64,000 nt of DNA, taken from assembly GCA_002633025.1 (NCBI GenBank), contig NMRB01000262.1:401585-465584 (forward strand), written 5' to 3'. Within the stretch, counting starts at the first letter, position 1. Each line of letters begins with the position of its first letter. This stretch comes from Notospermus geniculatus. Lineage: Eukaryota; Nemertea; Pilidiophora; Heteronemertea; Lineidae. Both the position numbers and the translations under genes were made by a program. This document shows positions 11,478 to 22,602 of this stretch, piece after piece. The notes below the pieces were generated by a model. That model did no database searches. It was not told the origin of the DNA and saw only the letters and a list, made by a program, of their open reading frames with translations.

Positions 11478-12588
11478 TAGGCGTGCGGGACAAGGTCAAA
11501 AAGTCGCTTATTTTAGGAGTAGGGTGCAAGTCTCGTAAGACAAGCTACTTTTGCATTTTTCTTAGAGTATAGGTCCTGGCTCGTTCGCAGATGGAGTTCT
11601 ACCAATTTCGTCCCAGCCGAACATGCTTAAAATTTGCACTGAAAGCGACAACCTCATTTTACCAGTAGCAACAAGATTTTGGGGTAGGGGAAATGTAAAT
11701 TACCATAACTCTTGACTGAGGGCTCCTAGAAACCTGTTCGACCACTCAAAATAAAGGTCTTGAAGTGCTCTATCTGATGATGTATGATTCATGCAAATTG
11801 CGATTATGATGACGTCACAACAAGTGGAAAGGTCACGGAAAGTCGTACTTGCTTGAAATTTTTGGCAAATTCTTCACGGAAGTTTTCCTAGGGTACAAAT
11901 AACCAGGTAGATTTTGAAAAAATTCAGAGCAAATGTGCTCTAGACTGTACAAAATCATATTTAAGTGACAAAAAGTTAAAGGGGTACAGTTGAGGGGTTC
12001 GACCGCAAGGAGGCGCAGTTGGGGGTAATTTTCCCCATTTTGGTTTGTTGCGGATTTGGCTTGTAATTGTTATGCAAAATCACCCACTGGTAGTTTTATC
12101 GAAAATACCTGACCGTAAGATTGTCGAATTCAATTATTTCGCCCGTAATTTTAATGGAAATGAATTATATTTTTCAACTTCAATTGCAGTTTTTCCGATT
12201 TCTCTGTTCTTTTGCACATTACACTTCGCTTCAGTTTTCCTCAGTCATCAGACCATTTGTAGTCGCACATAGCCCTGTTACAATCTCTCAAGAATGAATT
12301 GCACCTTCTGACATGTCTGAACGCTTGAACATCCATGTGGGCCTACCCTGACGTCATCAGTCTATAAATGCAGTCACTACTCCATTAGACATGTAGCTAA
12401 AATGTTATACACTAGTGTAATGTTAGACGCCCGGGTTGGACGCAGGTGAAAGTACCGGAATTAAGTTTCACTCGAAATGTAGAAGTGACTAGATACATGT
12501 AAATGCCAAAAAATTAACTTCACTAAAGAAAAGACGCGCAGAATCAGGGACTGGCGATGGGGAGCCTTCAGACAAAAAGCCAAAGCGG

Positions 12589-12810
12589 TTGTCCAGGGAG
12601 GTAACCTCATCCTTTTCCTGGAATGACCATTGTTTTATCTGCAGTGAAGGTGAGAAGAAGTGCAAACGCCTCTCCAGAGTTGATATGCGTCCGGCAGGTG
12701 TTGGTGCAAATATTCTAAACGCCTCTATCAAAAGGTCAGACGAAGCGGAGAATTCAACTTATCTTTTACGAAAAATGACCGGGTCTGACTGGCCACCTCC
12801 GGTTCTACCC
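12589..12810 (+). pseudogene. Captured zinc-binding-like exon fragment, forward copy
   Basis: The frame FSWNDHCFICSEGEKKCKRLSRVDMRP resembles the start of a domain found at the N-terminus of many repeated invertebrate proteins (a C-x2-C pair followed by a long helical region). It continues about 45 codons and then loses similarity. The stretch around 12640-12702 is repeated in inverted orientation at 13054-13116. Not a functional gene here. Confidence 0.4.
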
Positions 12811-12819
12811 CAAAACCGA

Positions 12820-13116
12820 TTAGTGCTTCGTGTAGCGCTTGCAGATTTGTGGCATCAAGACCAGTGATCCTGCATCAAGCGTTTCTTTAAAAGTCTCGCA
12901 CACTTCCCTTGCGGCCTCGTCATAATTAGACGATTCTATGGTCGAGGCAAGTTTTCGTCTGTACGATTCAAAGTTTCTTTTATTCGGATAGGTTTTGTAG
13001 CACAACCGGTGGTACCTGGCATTTTTGCTGAATATGTCCTCTTCAAACAGAACACCTACCGGACGCATATCAACTCTGGAGAGGCGTTTGCCCTTCTTCT
13101 CACCTTCACATCAGTT
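12820..13116 (-). pseudogene. Captured exon fragment, inverted copy
   Basis: On the minus strand a frame begins with the same KRLSRVDMRP word as the forward fragment and continues VLFEEDIFSKNARYHRLCYK, a typical H/C-rich segment, then a helical stretch to a stop near 12820. Together the two fragments look like overlapping pieces of one N-terminal domain captured into the fold-back element and rearranged head to head. Confidence 0.45.
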
Positions 13117-13153
13117 TGCAGTTTGCCATTTCACATCACCTGAAGAAGGAATA

Positions 13154-15055
13154 CAGTGGAACCCCTCAGTTTGACCGCCCCTCTAAATCGACCGATTTTT
13201 GTCGGTCCCAATGAAATCCTTCACATTTTCCATTAGCTAAGTCGACCACCGCTCTACCCCGACCGCGACCACCCAAATGGCGGGTCCAAGCTTCATTTCA
13301 ACGCCTCTAAATCGACCATGACCACGGAAGTAGATCGAACATGGGCTCTTTTAAAGCTGAACTGCATGCATAAAACCAGGGCCTCGCACGTTTTTAAAAA
13401 ACGCCCGCGCCACAGCGCGGGCAGTACCTGAAATAACTTGGGACATCCGCCATGTTTTAGTGGGACTCCAAACATGATAGAGTACCCAAGCATGTAGATG
13501 GCAGCACCTTATTTGCGTCCTGACCACCAAGAAGTGATCAACGCTGTAAGTGCATGTGCATGTAGGCCAACATATCAGAAAAGCGAAATACTGAAAAAGT
13601 GTTCAAATGAAAAAAGGAAGAGCCCGGATCCGGATTCGAACCTCCAAGTATTGGCTTGGAAGCCCGGCACGTTTTCCACTACACCAGCAGTTCGCTGGTT
13701 TATTCGTGCCCTTTTTCTAGGTGAAGTTATTGCGTATTGGGTATAGTCGTCTCCAGGTTTCGCAAAGGAGTAAATCCCTCTGTAGGCCTATTGTTCGTTC
13801 ATCGAGTATTGATCATATGGCCGAGGTTACAGGAAAGGCACAATAGGGCCATGACACGTCAACATTCGGTGGCGAGGAATATTTGTGAGGAGTCTTCCGC
13901 TTGTTTTGGTTTATGTCGGCTACTTTTGACTATCAGGATGTGTAAGGTGAGCATTCATAGTACTGTTTTCCGGTTCTCATATTTGCTAGGCCCAAATTGG
14001 GGTGTTTTTGTTCGTCCCTTAGCTCAGTGTGTGCATGCATGTCCGGAGGCCTATGGATAGGCGGGGCCCGATAGGTGAAACATCTGGCAAGTGAATGTTG
14101 TAGGCTAATTTCTGAGTTTATGATAGTCGTGTCAGGCCTAGACCTATAACCAGCTTCTCTTATATTTGTTTTATTACAGCTCTTTTCGCCTTTTCATGAG
14201 ATGGGCGTGTACTGTCTGTATAGCCTGTACATACCGATGGCCTACATGTGCTTCTGGTATGTAGGCCTACATGCACATGTACATACAACGTGACTTCCAC
14301 TTGTTGATGGTCAGGACGCAAATAAGGTGCTGCCACCTACATGCTTCGGTACTCTATCATGTTTGGAGTCCCACTAAAACATGGCGGATGTCCCAGGTTA
14401 TTTCAGACACTGCCCGCGCTGTGGCGCGGGTGTTTTTTTAAAACATGAAAGGCCCTGGTTTTATGCATGCAGTTCAGCTTTAAAATACATGTTCATGTAC
14501 ATGGATTACATGTACCTCAGTCAGAATATGGAGATGGTCAGAATGACATTCATGGCCACAACGCCATTAGCCAAGCCAAACAAAGCTTCCAAGATGTGAA
14601 ATTTTGTACACTTTTTATGATGGCTGGTGACTATGTTTAGCCAAACACAGCAGTTTGGATGATCCCTGGCCGTAAGTCAACTTTTTTAATCATCATATTC
14701 ACCTTTGACCACATGATTTAGCAATCAAAGTGGACATTTTAGTTAAACTGGGCAATTTGGATTTCAAAGGAAATGTTGCTAATTGTCCGTGTACCGGTTA
14801 ATTAGTGGTCACTTTAGTTGCTAATTCATGTGATCAAAGGGCCCTGAACATGTATAAGTCCTCACCTAAATCTCAAATTTAGTCCGTTCAGTAATTGGTA
14901 TGAGCATCCAAATTAACCTACAGTTGACTTACTATGGTCAGTCTGCTGTTCTGCATGAATACACCTCCGGATCTCAAACTGGCTAAAGCGACCACCATCT
15001 AAATGGACCACTTGGCTCCGGTCCCATGGGTGGTCGATTTAGAGGGGTTCCACTG
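13154..15055. mobile_element. Nested TA-flanked element, CAGTGGAACCCC termini
   Basis: CAGTGGAACCCCTC at the left and its complement at the right are flanked by TA (13152-13153, 15056-15057), typical of Tc1/mariner/pogo insertions. Subterminal 'ctaaatcgaccacc' blocks recur at both ends. Inside, 13330-13530 and 14310-14520 are inverted arms (aaaacatggcggatgtccca and its complement). It is 1.9 kb, with no transposase seen. It lies inside the 5-kb fold-back element, itself inside the retroelement: three nesting levels. Confidence 0.8.
13620..13692 (-). repeat. tRNA-like sequence (SINE head or tRNA pseudogene)
   Basis: On the minus strand the order is gctggtgtagtgg (A-box-like), a gggctTCCaagcc stem-loop resembling a glycine TCC anticodon arm, and ggttcgaatcc (B box). 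The acceptor stem does not pair well, so it is not a functional tRNA. A T-rich stretch follows on that strand, consistent with the head of a tRNA-derived SINE. Confidence 0.5.
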
Positions 15056-16436
15056 TACTGTGTAAAAAAAGTCGCCAAATTTCATTTGCTTTGTACTCTC
15101 ATGGTTGATTTTTGATGAGTTTCAATTTCTTCGCCAGTCCGCCTTTCGTTTCCCTGAGGTAACCTTACTTGATGAGATCAGCTTTTAGTATTCGTTAATG
15201 CAGTCCAGTAGTGCAATATTACGACAGCTCCCTGCCAGCAAAACAACGCGTCTGTACCCTTTTGTCATCCACCACATAGCAGCAATGGGCGGGGCAATAA
15301 TAATGATACATAACACTTTTCATGTAGTTTGACGTCGAACGTTTGTACGGGAAGAGTGGATCGTGGGGCCAGGAGAACATGTCGATTCAAGAGATGGATC
15401 TAGCTCATCATAGTGTCTGTCAACATAAAATAAAAGTACAAGTACATACCTTGATCGACAAAAAGTACTGTAAATAAAACATTTTCGAAATTCAAGGTGA
15501 ATCTTCGTTGAATATCATCATTTGCAGGATGCGTCTAATCCGGGCGTATAACATTGCACTAGTGTGTAACACTTTAGCTATAATGGAGTAGTGACTGCAT
15601 TTATAGATGATGGCGTCAGGGTAGGCCCACATGAATGTTCAAGCGTTCAGACATGTCAGAAGGTGCAATTCATTCTTGAGAGATTGTAACAGGGCTATCT
15701 GCGACTACAAATTGTCTGATGACTGAGGAAAACTGAAGCGAAGTGTAATGTGCAAAAGAACAGAGAAATCGGAAAAACTGCAATTGAAGTTGAAAAATAT
15801 AATTCATTTCCATTAAAATTAAGGACGAAATAATCTAATTAGGCTATTTTACGGTAGGGTATATTCAATAAAGCTACCAGTGGGTAATTTTGCATAACGA
15901 TTACAAGCCAAATGCGCAAAAAAACAAAATGGGGCAAATTACCCCCAACTGCGCCCCCTTGCGGTCGTACCCCTCACCTGTACCCTGTAACTTTTTGTCA
16001 CTTAAATATGATTTTGTACAGTCTAGAGCGCATTTGCCCTGAATTTTATTAAAATCTACCTGGTTATTTTTGCCTCAGGAAAACTTTCGTGATGAATTTG
16101 CCAAAAATTTCAAGCAAGTACGACTTTCCGTGACCTTTCCAATTGTTGTGACGTCATCATAGTCGCAATTTGCATAAATCATACATCATCAGATAGAGCA
16201 CTTCAAGACCTTTATTTTGAGTGGTCGAACAGGTTTCTAGGAGCCCTCAGTCAAGAGTTATGGTAAATTACATTTCCCCTACCCCAAAATCTTGTTGCTA
16301 CTGGTAAAATGAGGTTGTCGCTTTCAGTGCAAATTTTAAGCATGTTCGGCTGGGACGAAATTGGTAGAACTCCATCTACGAACGAGCCAGGACCTATACT
16401 CTAAGAAAAATGCAAAAGTAGCTTGTCTTACGAGAC

Positions 16437-17516
16437 TTGCAACCTCGACCCCCAAAATGGCCTTGTCCCGCACGCCTATATCGGTCATTCCATTCACCAA
16501 CGGTTCAAAATGATAAGCTTTTCTCCCAGTTGGTGATACCCAGGCGTTACCGAGAGGTGGTCATGAAGTATGCTCACGAGACATTACTTGCAGGACATCT
16601 TGGAAATAGGAAGAGCACGGACCGATTGTTGGCTCAGTTTTACTGGCCAGGAGTGTATGGTGACATGGCTCGGTTTTGCTGCTCGTGCAGTATTTGCCAG
16701 CAAACGTTGCCAAAGGGAAGGGTTACCAAAGCGCCACTTGGAACCATGCCGATTATTGGCACCCCCTTCGAGCGAGTTGCTGTAGACCTGGTTGGACCAA
16801 TATCGCCGCCCACTGAGAGAGGGAATAGGTATATACTGACACTTATGCACTATGCGACGCGTTACCCAGAGGCCATTGCATTGCGCAGGATTGAGACAAC
16901 GGATGTTGCTGAGGCGCTGTTAGAGATGTTCAGCCGTGTAGGTATTTCTCCCGAGGTGTTGTCGGATCTAGGACCACAATTTGTCTCAGAACTGATGAGC
17001 GAAGTGAGTCGACTCTTGTCCTTCCGCCAGATAACCACGACTCCCTACCACCCCATGTGCAATGGTCTTGTGGAGAAGTTCAACGGAACACTGAAGTCCA
17101 TGTTACGGAAGATGTGCCATGAGCGACCTAAGGACTGGGACAGGTACCTTAGTTCCCTACTGTTCGCTTACCGAGAGGCCCCACAAGAATCCTTGGGATT
17201 TTCACCCTTCGAGTTGCTGTATGGCCGGACAGTGCGTGGCCCTATGACAATTTTAAAAGAGTTCTGGACTAAAGATATTCCCGATCCCGAGACGAAAACC
17301 ACCTACCAGTATGTGCTCGACTTAAGACAACGGTTGGAAGAGACTTGCGAATGGGCACACCAGGAACTGAAGACTTCTGCTGGGAGATACAAGAGGAATT
17401 ATGACCGCAAAAGCAAGAACAGGAGGATGGAAGTTGGAGATAAGGCATTGGTTTTGTTCCCGACGAAATCAAACAAACTGCTGATGCAGTGGAAGGGCCC
17501 GTTTGTGATCATATGA
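16437..17516 (+). pseudogene. Retroelement integrase (3' end truncated)
   Basis: The true frame enters from the linker at 16479. Visible are the H-H-C-C zinc-binding region (HETLLAGH, then CCSCSICQQ), then the RNase-H-fold core with its three acidic residues: D in VAVDLVGP, D in LSDLGPQF and E in GLVEKFNG. A C-terminal chromatin-facing WKGP motif closes the frame at 17516, where unrelated sequence begins. The catalytic residues appear intact, but the copy lacks RT and the frame upstream is broken. It sits within the Gmr1-like relic. Confidence 0.85.
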
Positions 17517-18008
17517 TGCAAAGGGACTGAATTAATGAGAATCCCACGAACGGGTCCATACCTATGTGTCCCGGTACCTATGTATTCCGGTGCCAATATG
17601 GTCCGGTATAACGTGTTTACCTGCTGCTCGTGAAACATTGCTGCTATGCACTCACAGCGCATGCGGGTACCTACGGTGGCTCGTTAGGAACATAGCGCAT
17701 TGAAAACTATGGCCTGGTGATATTCGGTCATATAATGGATTCATGCCTCGTTTCAAGTCTACTGCGCCAAAAGTCACCCCTAAGTCATTAAATAAACTAC
17801 AGTGGGGACCACCTCGGTAACGGGACCACCTCAGCCAACAGACCATACACTATTACGAGGGGTGTTAATCTTTTCTGAAAGCCAAATGCATGTCATTTTC
17901 AGGTTCGTTTTCCTAATACCAGACATGCATTTCATGTTATGATCGCTCCCCCTGTGAACCAGGAAACTGAACCTGAAAATGACACTATAAAGATACATTT
18001 CACACAAT
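17517..18008. other. Intergenic, short inverted repeat
   Basis: No gene. At 17890-17990 'gtcattttcaggttcgttttcct' pairs with 'aggaaactgaacctgaaaatgac', a hairpin-forming element. A gtggggaccacctcggtaacgg stretch near 17800 resembles ends of TA-flanked elements but has no partner nearby. Confidence 0.35.
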
Positions 18009-18011
18009 ATT

Positions 18012-19224
18012 AGGGCCGTTTAGACGACAGGCAAAAATCCACATGCGATCCGATCGAATCCGATTGTGGTTCAAAACTCTTGCGTGTAAACGTTATCCAA
18101 TGCGGTTCAATGTGGATTTTGGACCGCATTGGACCACATCATTCAAATCTCGTCTAAACGCAAATGAGACCCGACACGGGTCAATCGGATCCCATCGGAT
18201 CGAATCTGAATGTGGTTTTTAGCTCACCTGGGGTGAGCTCTTGTCGTGGGTCTGCGTCCGTCGTCCGTCGTCGTCGGCGTCGTCGTCGTCGTCGTCGTCC
18301 GTCGTGTTCCGTTAGCAGGGCACGTTTCGTAACCGCTGGAGCTATTGATCTGAAACTTGGTACATATATACCCCTAGGTCAGATGACCTATGACACCAAG
18401 TTTCGGTCCGATTCGACTCTTAGCTTGGCCACCAGGTGGCGGAAACCAAAAACACAAAAAGTGCAATAACTCCTGAACTAATGACTGGATCACCTCCAAA
18501 TTTTTATCATAGGTGTATCTAATGAGGGTACATTACATATATAACGGGTTTTTGGTTTGACCTACTTTTCAAGGTCACAGAGGTCAAAGTTCAAAATTTT
18601 GCCTTTAAGTGGCACGTTTCGTAACCGCAGGTGCTATTGACCTGAAATTTGGTACATATATACCCCTAGGTCAGATGACCTATGACCCCAAGTTTCGGTC
18701 CGATTTGACTCTTAGCTTGGCCACCAGGTGGCGGAAACCAAAAACACAAAAAGTGCAATAACTCATGAACTAATGAGTGGATCCTCTCCAAATTTTTATC
18801 ATTGGTGCTTCTAATGAGGATGCATGACATAAGTAAGAGGTTTTTGATTTGACCGACTTTTCAAGGTCACAGAGGTCAAAGTTCAAAATTTAGTCGTTTG
18901 GTGGCACGTTTCGTAACTGCTTGGGCTATTGAGTTGAAACTTGGTACATATACACCCCTATGTCAGACGACCTATGACACCACCTTTCGGTCCGATTCAA
19001 TTCTCCGCTTGGCCACCAGGTGGCCAAAACCAAAGCTCAAAGTCCAACAACTCCTGAACTGTAACTGGATTGTCTCCAAATTTTTATCAGGTGCATCTAA
19101 CGAGGATACATGACCTTGGAACATTTCGATTTAACATTTTTGTCATTTGTTTTTCTGGTACGTTCACCCAGGTGAGCACATGGTCCATGGACCATTTCAT
19201 TTGGCTTGTCGTCTAAACGGCCCT
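18012..19224. mobile_element. MITE with ATT duplication, carrying a second repeat
   Basis: Terminal repeats AGGGCCGTTTAGACGACA (left) and complement (right) are flanked by ATT (18009-18011, 19225-19227), a Harbinger-like signature. About 210 bp of its own sequence remains at the left and only ~20 bp at the right; the rest is occupied by the dispersed repeat at 18221-19202, so the latter inserted into or replaced the element's interior. Confidence 0.7.
18221..19202 (-). repeat. Dispersed hairpin-ended repeat, copy II (three 290-bp subunits)
   Basis: It starts with the hairpin AGCTCACCTGGGGTGAGCT, then a (GTC)n tract, then three direct subunits of about 290 bp (18320-18605, 18609-18890, 18902-19140). 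It ends GGTGAGCACATGGTCCATGGACCATTT. Each subunit carries, in order, aggtcagatgaccta, tttcggtccgatt, a ccaccaggtggc block and, in the first two, aaggtcacagaggtcaaagttca. An open frame of ~70-100 codons in the subunits has no supporting motif. Confidence 0.85.
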
Positions 19225-19227
19225 ATT

Positions 19228-20385
19228 GTATGGCCTGCCTGTTGGCTTTTTGGGTCTGTGGGGTAATTACGCATTTCTACACACCTCCACATGACCTGTC
19301 ATTTATAATTTCTGTACACCGTCGGTAGTTTTCCAGGACTGACCTCTTAATGTGTAAAAGAGAGTATGTATGTATATACACCAAATGTACACTACAATCT
19401 CCGAGCGCCTCGCCGAAAGAAAGGTCATCTCGGAACATTACAATCGCTACGCGTTATGTTGGCATCGGCATTGAAGAATGCATGGGGCGTTTCCAGGAAC
19501 GATTTCCCGGAATGCGTAACTTTGCGGAGACCCGTAATGATAAGGATGGTCTACGGAATGTTTTGTGAATAAAGCGTAGCGTAAATCTTATGGTACCGCA
19601 GAAGGTCCGTAACTATAGGTTACGGATGCGTAAGTTACGGATCTTTTGTGAATAAGGTCCCAGTCTATTACTCGAAGGGCGATGTGCGATGTAACGCAGT
19701 GGTGAGCAGATCGGCCTTCGATTATCGAAGATGACGGACACATGGACACACGCAAGTTGAAAACAGAAGTTGGGGGTACAACAAGTAATTTCCAATGGTA
19801 TCGATTGAAATTGATTTGACTTTTGATTTCCGATTCATTTGCACGAAGTTTTTTTTAACAATAAATGTCTTATTGTCTTCATTGTTTAGCATCCATCACC
19901 ACGAGACTATGACCAGCAAAAGATCAATTTCACCCTCATGCCGGGTATGCGTGAAATCTACAAGCTTTGTGCCAATTTCAATGATTATCCATCACTATTA
20001 AATGCGGCCCCAACATGTCAACTCTGTCAAATTCAAGATGGTGGTGTTCTCTGTCAAATTCAGCTGGATTGCGTGCATGAAATTGTGACGATTGATTTCC
20101 AATTTTTCTCCACCCTGAATGGGATACTCGCATGACAATTTATCCCGACAGGCCGACTCTCCTTCGTTTTGCCGGTACATCATTGGTCAGAAATGATCAA
20201 GTGACACCAGGTCTTGAAATAGCCTCGAGTCAGGGCTCTGGATTTTTGATGCTGAATTCATCGTTGGATTGCACCGCCCGGATTGCCCAACCTTGTCTCC
20301 AGGCTATAGGTCTTCATGTAATTCCAATCTCATCACGAAGCAAAAGGAATCAGCTATGCCTAGACTGCACAGCGAAGGCTTGAGC
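19228..20385. other. Intergenic
   Basis: No supported gene. Around 19490-19660 several 'cggatcttttgtgaataa' and 'ccgtaac' words recur, suggesting a decayed TIR element ending in ttttgtgaataaggtccc. ORFs at 19795-20183 lack motifs. Confidence 0.3.
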
Positions 20386-20387
20386 CG

Positions 20388-21524
20388 CGTTTACACTGCC
20401 GAGCATATCGGTCCAGTTGAAGTGAACCATACTCTGACCGGACCAGGTCCACTTCATTTGTACTGTTTAGACTGCAGCGATGAGTCAACGCGCAACCTAT
20501 CTAACGTGTTGCTCCCCATTGAGTGGAAGTAAGAAACTCGCACGCAATCATGCCAAGTTTTCCCGCAAGTGATGCAAGGGCGAACTGCTCAATACTGTCC
20601 CAGGTAAGTGGACTCAGTTCAGTTCGCTGTGCGTCAGGTTTACACTGCACATTTGGTTGGGGTAGGCCCTACCGTACTCGGGCTGGACTGAGACCATACA
20701 ACTCCTCCTGCAGGTCTCGGTACGGTTCACTTGTGGTCCGGGCCATATCAGAAAGTTTCTCCCAGTTTGTTTCATGTGCCAGCGGCTAAAAATAGCACAC
20801 GATGACGCGGCGTTAGCTTGAGGTGGGCCGTTCGATTAGCTTGAGAGGGGTGTGCGGTAGTAGGCCTAGAAGAAGCAAATGGGTCTGATCATGCTGATGA
20901 GTATCCAGGTTCAGAAGTTTAGATTTTAGGGGAAGATTAGAATGGACAGATTCCTTCATTTAGGCCACGCGACACAAAAGTTATATTGAACTGGCAGTAC
21001 AAAGTGTTTGATGAATACCTGTCATACCTGAACACGAGGCTGCCACTTGGGTGGTGGGCTTGGTATTTGTGACCGTTGAAACAATATTGAATAGGCCAAT
21101 CAGATGATGGTCTTTGAAAGGTCATAGGGTAAATATTAAATATTCAAGAACTGCTTCTGATGGTTGGACAGCGTGCTCCAGGCCGGCGAAAATCAAAATG
21201 ACACATCAATCCATTGATTTGATCGGTCTCTGATAATGAAATGAGAATTATTACATTGTCATCTTACGTTATTGACTTTTGATGGTGTACTTTCTCAGCC
21301 CGTGCAGACATAGACAGCGGATTTTAATCGTGACTTTCGGTCACTTTCATTGAAACTACATTGCGTTATTTCTCTGCCGCTAGATGGCGACGCTGTACGA
21401 TCTCGTAAATGAAACAAACTTTCTGATATGCAGGTACGCTTGGCAGGTTTACACCGCCACATTTTTTGCCGTGCCGTACTCAGTCCGGTCCGAGTTCACT
21501 TGATTTTTGGCAGTGTAAACGCAG
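20388..21524. mobile_element. Probable TIR element (gcgtttacactgcc ends)
   Basis: Left end gccgcgtttacactgcc and right end ggcagtgtaaacgcagc are inverted repeats. Similar internal copies occur at 20637 (ggtttacactgcac) and 21447 (ggtttacaccgcc). Subterminal repeats and a GC-rich inverted pair (gaccggaccaggtc, actcagtccggtccgag) fit a non-autonomous DNA transposon, but I find no clear target duplication and no transposase. Confidence 0.45.
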
Positions 21525-21998
21525 CTTAGGAGAGGTTCAAAGAGAAAGCACTGAGTCCAGCATCCAGAATCCAGTATCTCGACAGCCTGGTAGTGCTTAT
21601 CACATCCGATCAGCAACTGACAGGTCCCGACTGGGTAGACTATAAACAATATGGAATCCAGTTTTGGTGTGAACCTGCATTATTAACATGTATTTTTTTA
21701 CCTCATCAGGACCCATAAGGCAGCAAAGGATGGAAATACAAACATTTCCGGCATATTTTGTACTTTTAGGATTCTGGCAGTCTGTTGGAAGAGTACCAAA
21801 AGGTAACAAACCCAAGCCGGTTCATAGAGGAGATTCATATTATAGGGCATTGCCTAGGTCATTGCCACGGTAACATGCAAATATCTTTCTCAAATACAAC
21901 TCAAGATCACCGATCTTGCCGACTGCATCCCTGCCAATGTCTTCCCTCAGCCTCATCAAGATCACATCACAGCGACTCAAGATCATGACTAATTTGAA

Positions 21999-22359
21999 AC
22001 GGGCTCATTACCAATATTCAGCGACATGATGACATCACCCCGCGGGACGCGCAGTCCCGTGACGTCGGGACTTTCTACAGTGTACATCTCCCTGCGGAAT
22101 GCACGGTACAACGGGATAAATTGATCACATTGATCAAAATTACTCACAAACTCCGAAATGCCCCCCTGTAATTTTAAAATTGACATACTGACGAACATTT
22201 TGACACCAAGAATACTATATTTCAACAGTTTCGAGTCGAAGTTGAGACATCAAAATCATGCCGTTTAAATGGATTTTACCATTGAAAATGCTGTACACTG
22301 TAGAAAGTCGCGACGTCACGGGTCATCATAATCGCTGAAAGTTGGTAATGCAGTCCGGG
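21999..22359. mobile_element. Palindromic MITE with CRE-like cores
   Basis: Inverted arms: 'acgggctcattaccaa...gtcgggactttctacagtgtaca' against 'tgtacactgtagaaagtcgcgacgtcac...ttggtaatgcagtccggg'. About 360 bp, no coding capacity. Several tgacgtc words occur in the arms. Confidence 0.6.
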
Positions 22360-22393
22360 TTGAGCCTCGGCATGTTTCACCTGAGCTAGTGGA

Positions 22394-22602
22394 AATAGAG
22401 GAACTTCATGTGACGTCATGAAGGCCACGCTGGACGTCAAATTGACCATGTGTTTCCTGAATGAATGCCGCGATGATGCAATGACGTTATTTGGTGTGCA
22501 TGTCAGACATGATGTCAATCCACGTGTAGCACCCTATTGACGCCACTTGGCGTCATTTTGACGTCCAGTCACATGATGACGTCAGTGGGATTCCTCTATA
22601 GG
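22394..22602. mobile_element. Small inverted-repeat element
   Basis: Arms read 'agaggaacttcatgtgacgtcatg' plus 'ctggacgtcaaattgac', and 'gtcattttgacgtccag' plus 'cacatgatgacgtcagtgggattcctct'. It lies next to the previous palindromic element and shares its tgacgtca-rich composition. No clear target duplication. Confidence 0.5.

Larger units (their letters stand above)
11478..16478. mobile_element. 5-kb fold-back transposon with 3-bp TAT duplication
   Basis: The TIRs start TAGGCGTGCGGGACAAGG, and inverted arms of about 1 kb (11478-12480 and 15490-16478) are strongly similar throughout. TAT flanks the element at 11475-11477 and 16479-16481. The centre holds gene fragments in opposed orientation (12589-13068) and a nested TA-flanked element (13154-15055). 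No intact transposase is visible, so it is non-autonomous. The coding frame of the host retroelement is continuous from LLY into RSFHS without it. Confidence 0.88.
8579..17516 (+). pseudogene. Ty3/gypsy-type Gag-PR-INT polyprotein relic, split by three transposons
   Basis: Coding pieces are 8579-8675, 9035-10502, 11238-11477 and 16479-17516. Read in order they give a coiled-coil, K/E-rich Gag with a capsid-like region, a CCHC zinc knuckle (CYLCGRKGHIARDC, about 9988-10029), a retropepsin-like protease with LRDSGCS as active site (about 10250), a basic linker, and an integrase. The three gaps are DNA transposons with 3-bp duplications, and the frame continues across each. A separate indel near 9687 shifts the Gag frame. 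Reverse transcriptase and RNase H are absent: the linker between PR and INT is only ~90 codons, and the copy ends just after INT. PR directly followed by INT matches the pol order reported for Gmr1-like elements, where RT lies downstream of INT. The copy cannot be functional. Confidence 0.85.

Noticed and set aside
18164-19113. Open frames of 71-101 codons in the dispersed repeat
   Set aside because: The R-rich run is the (GTC)n tract, and the frame recurs only because the subunits repeat; copies elsewhere break it.
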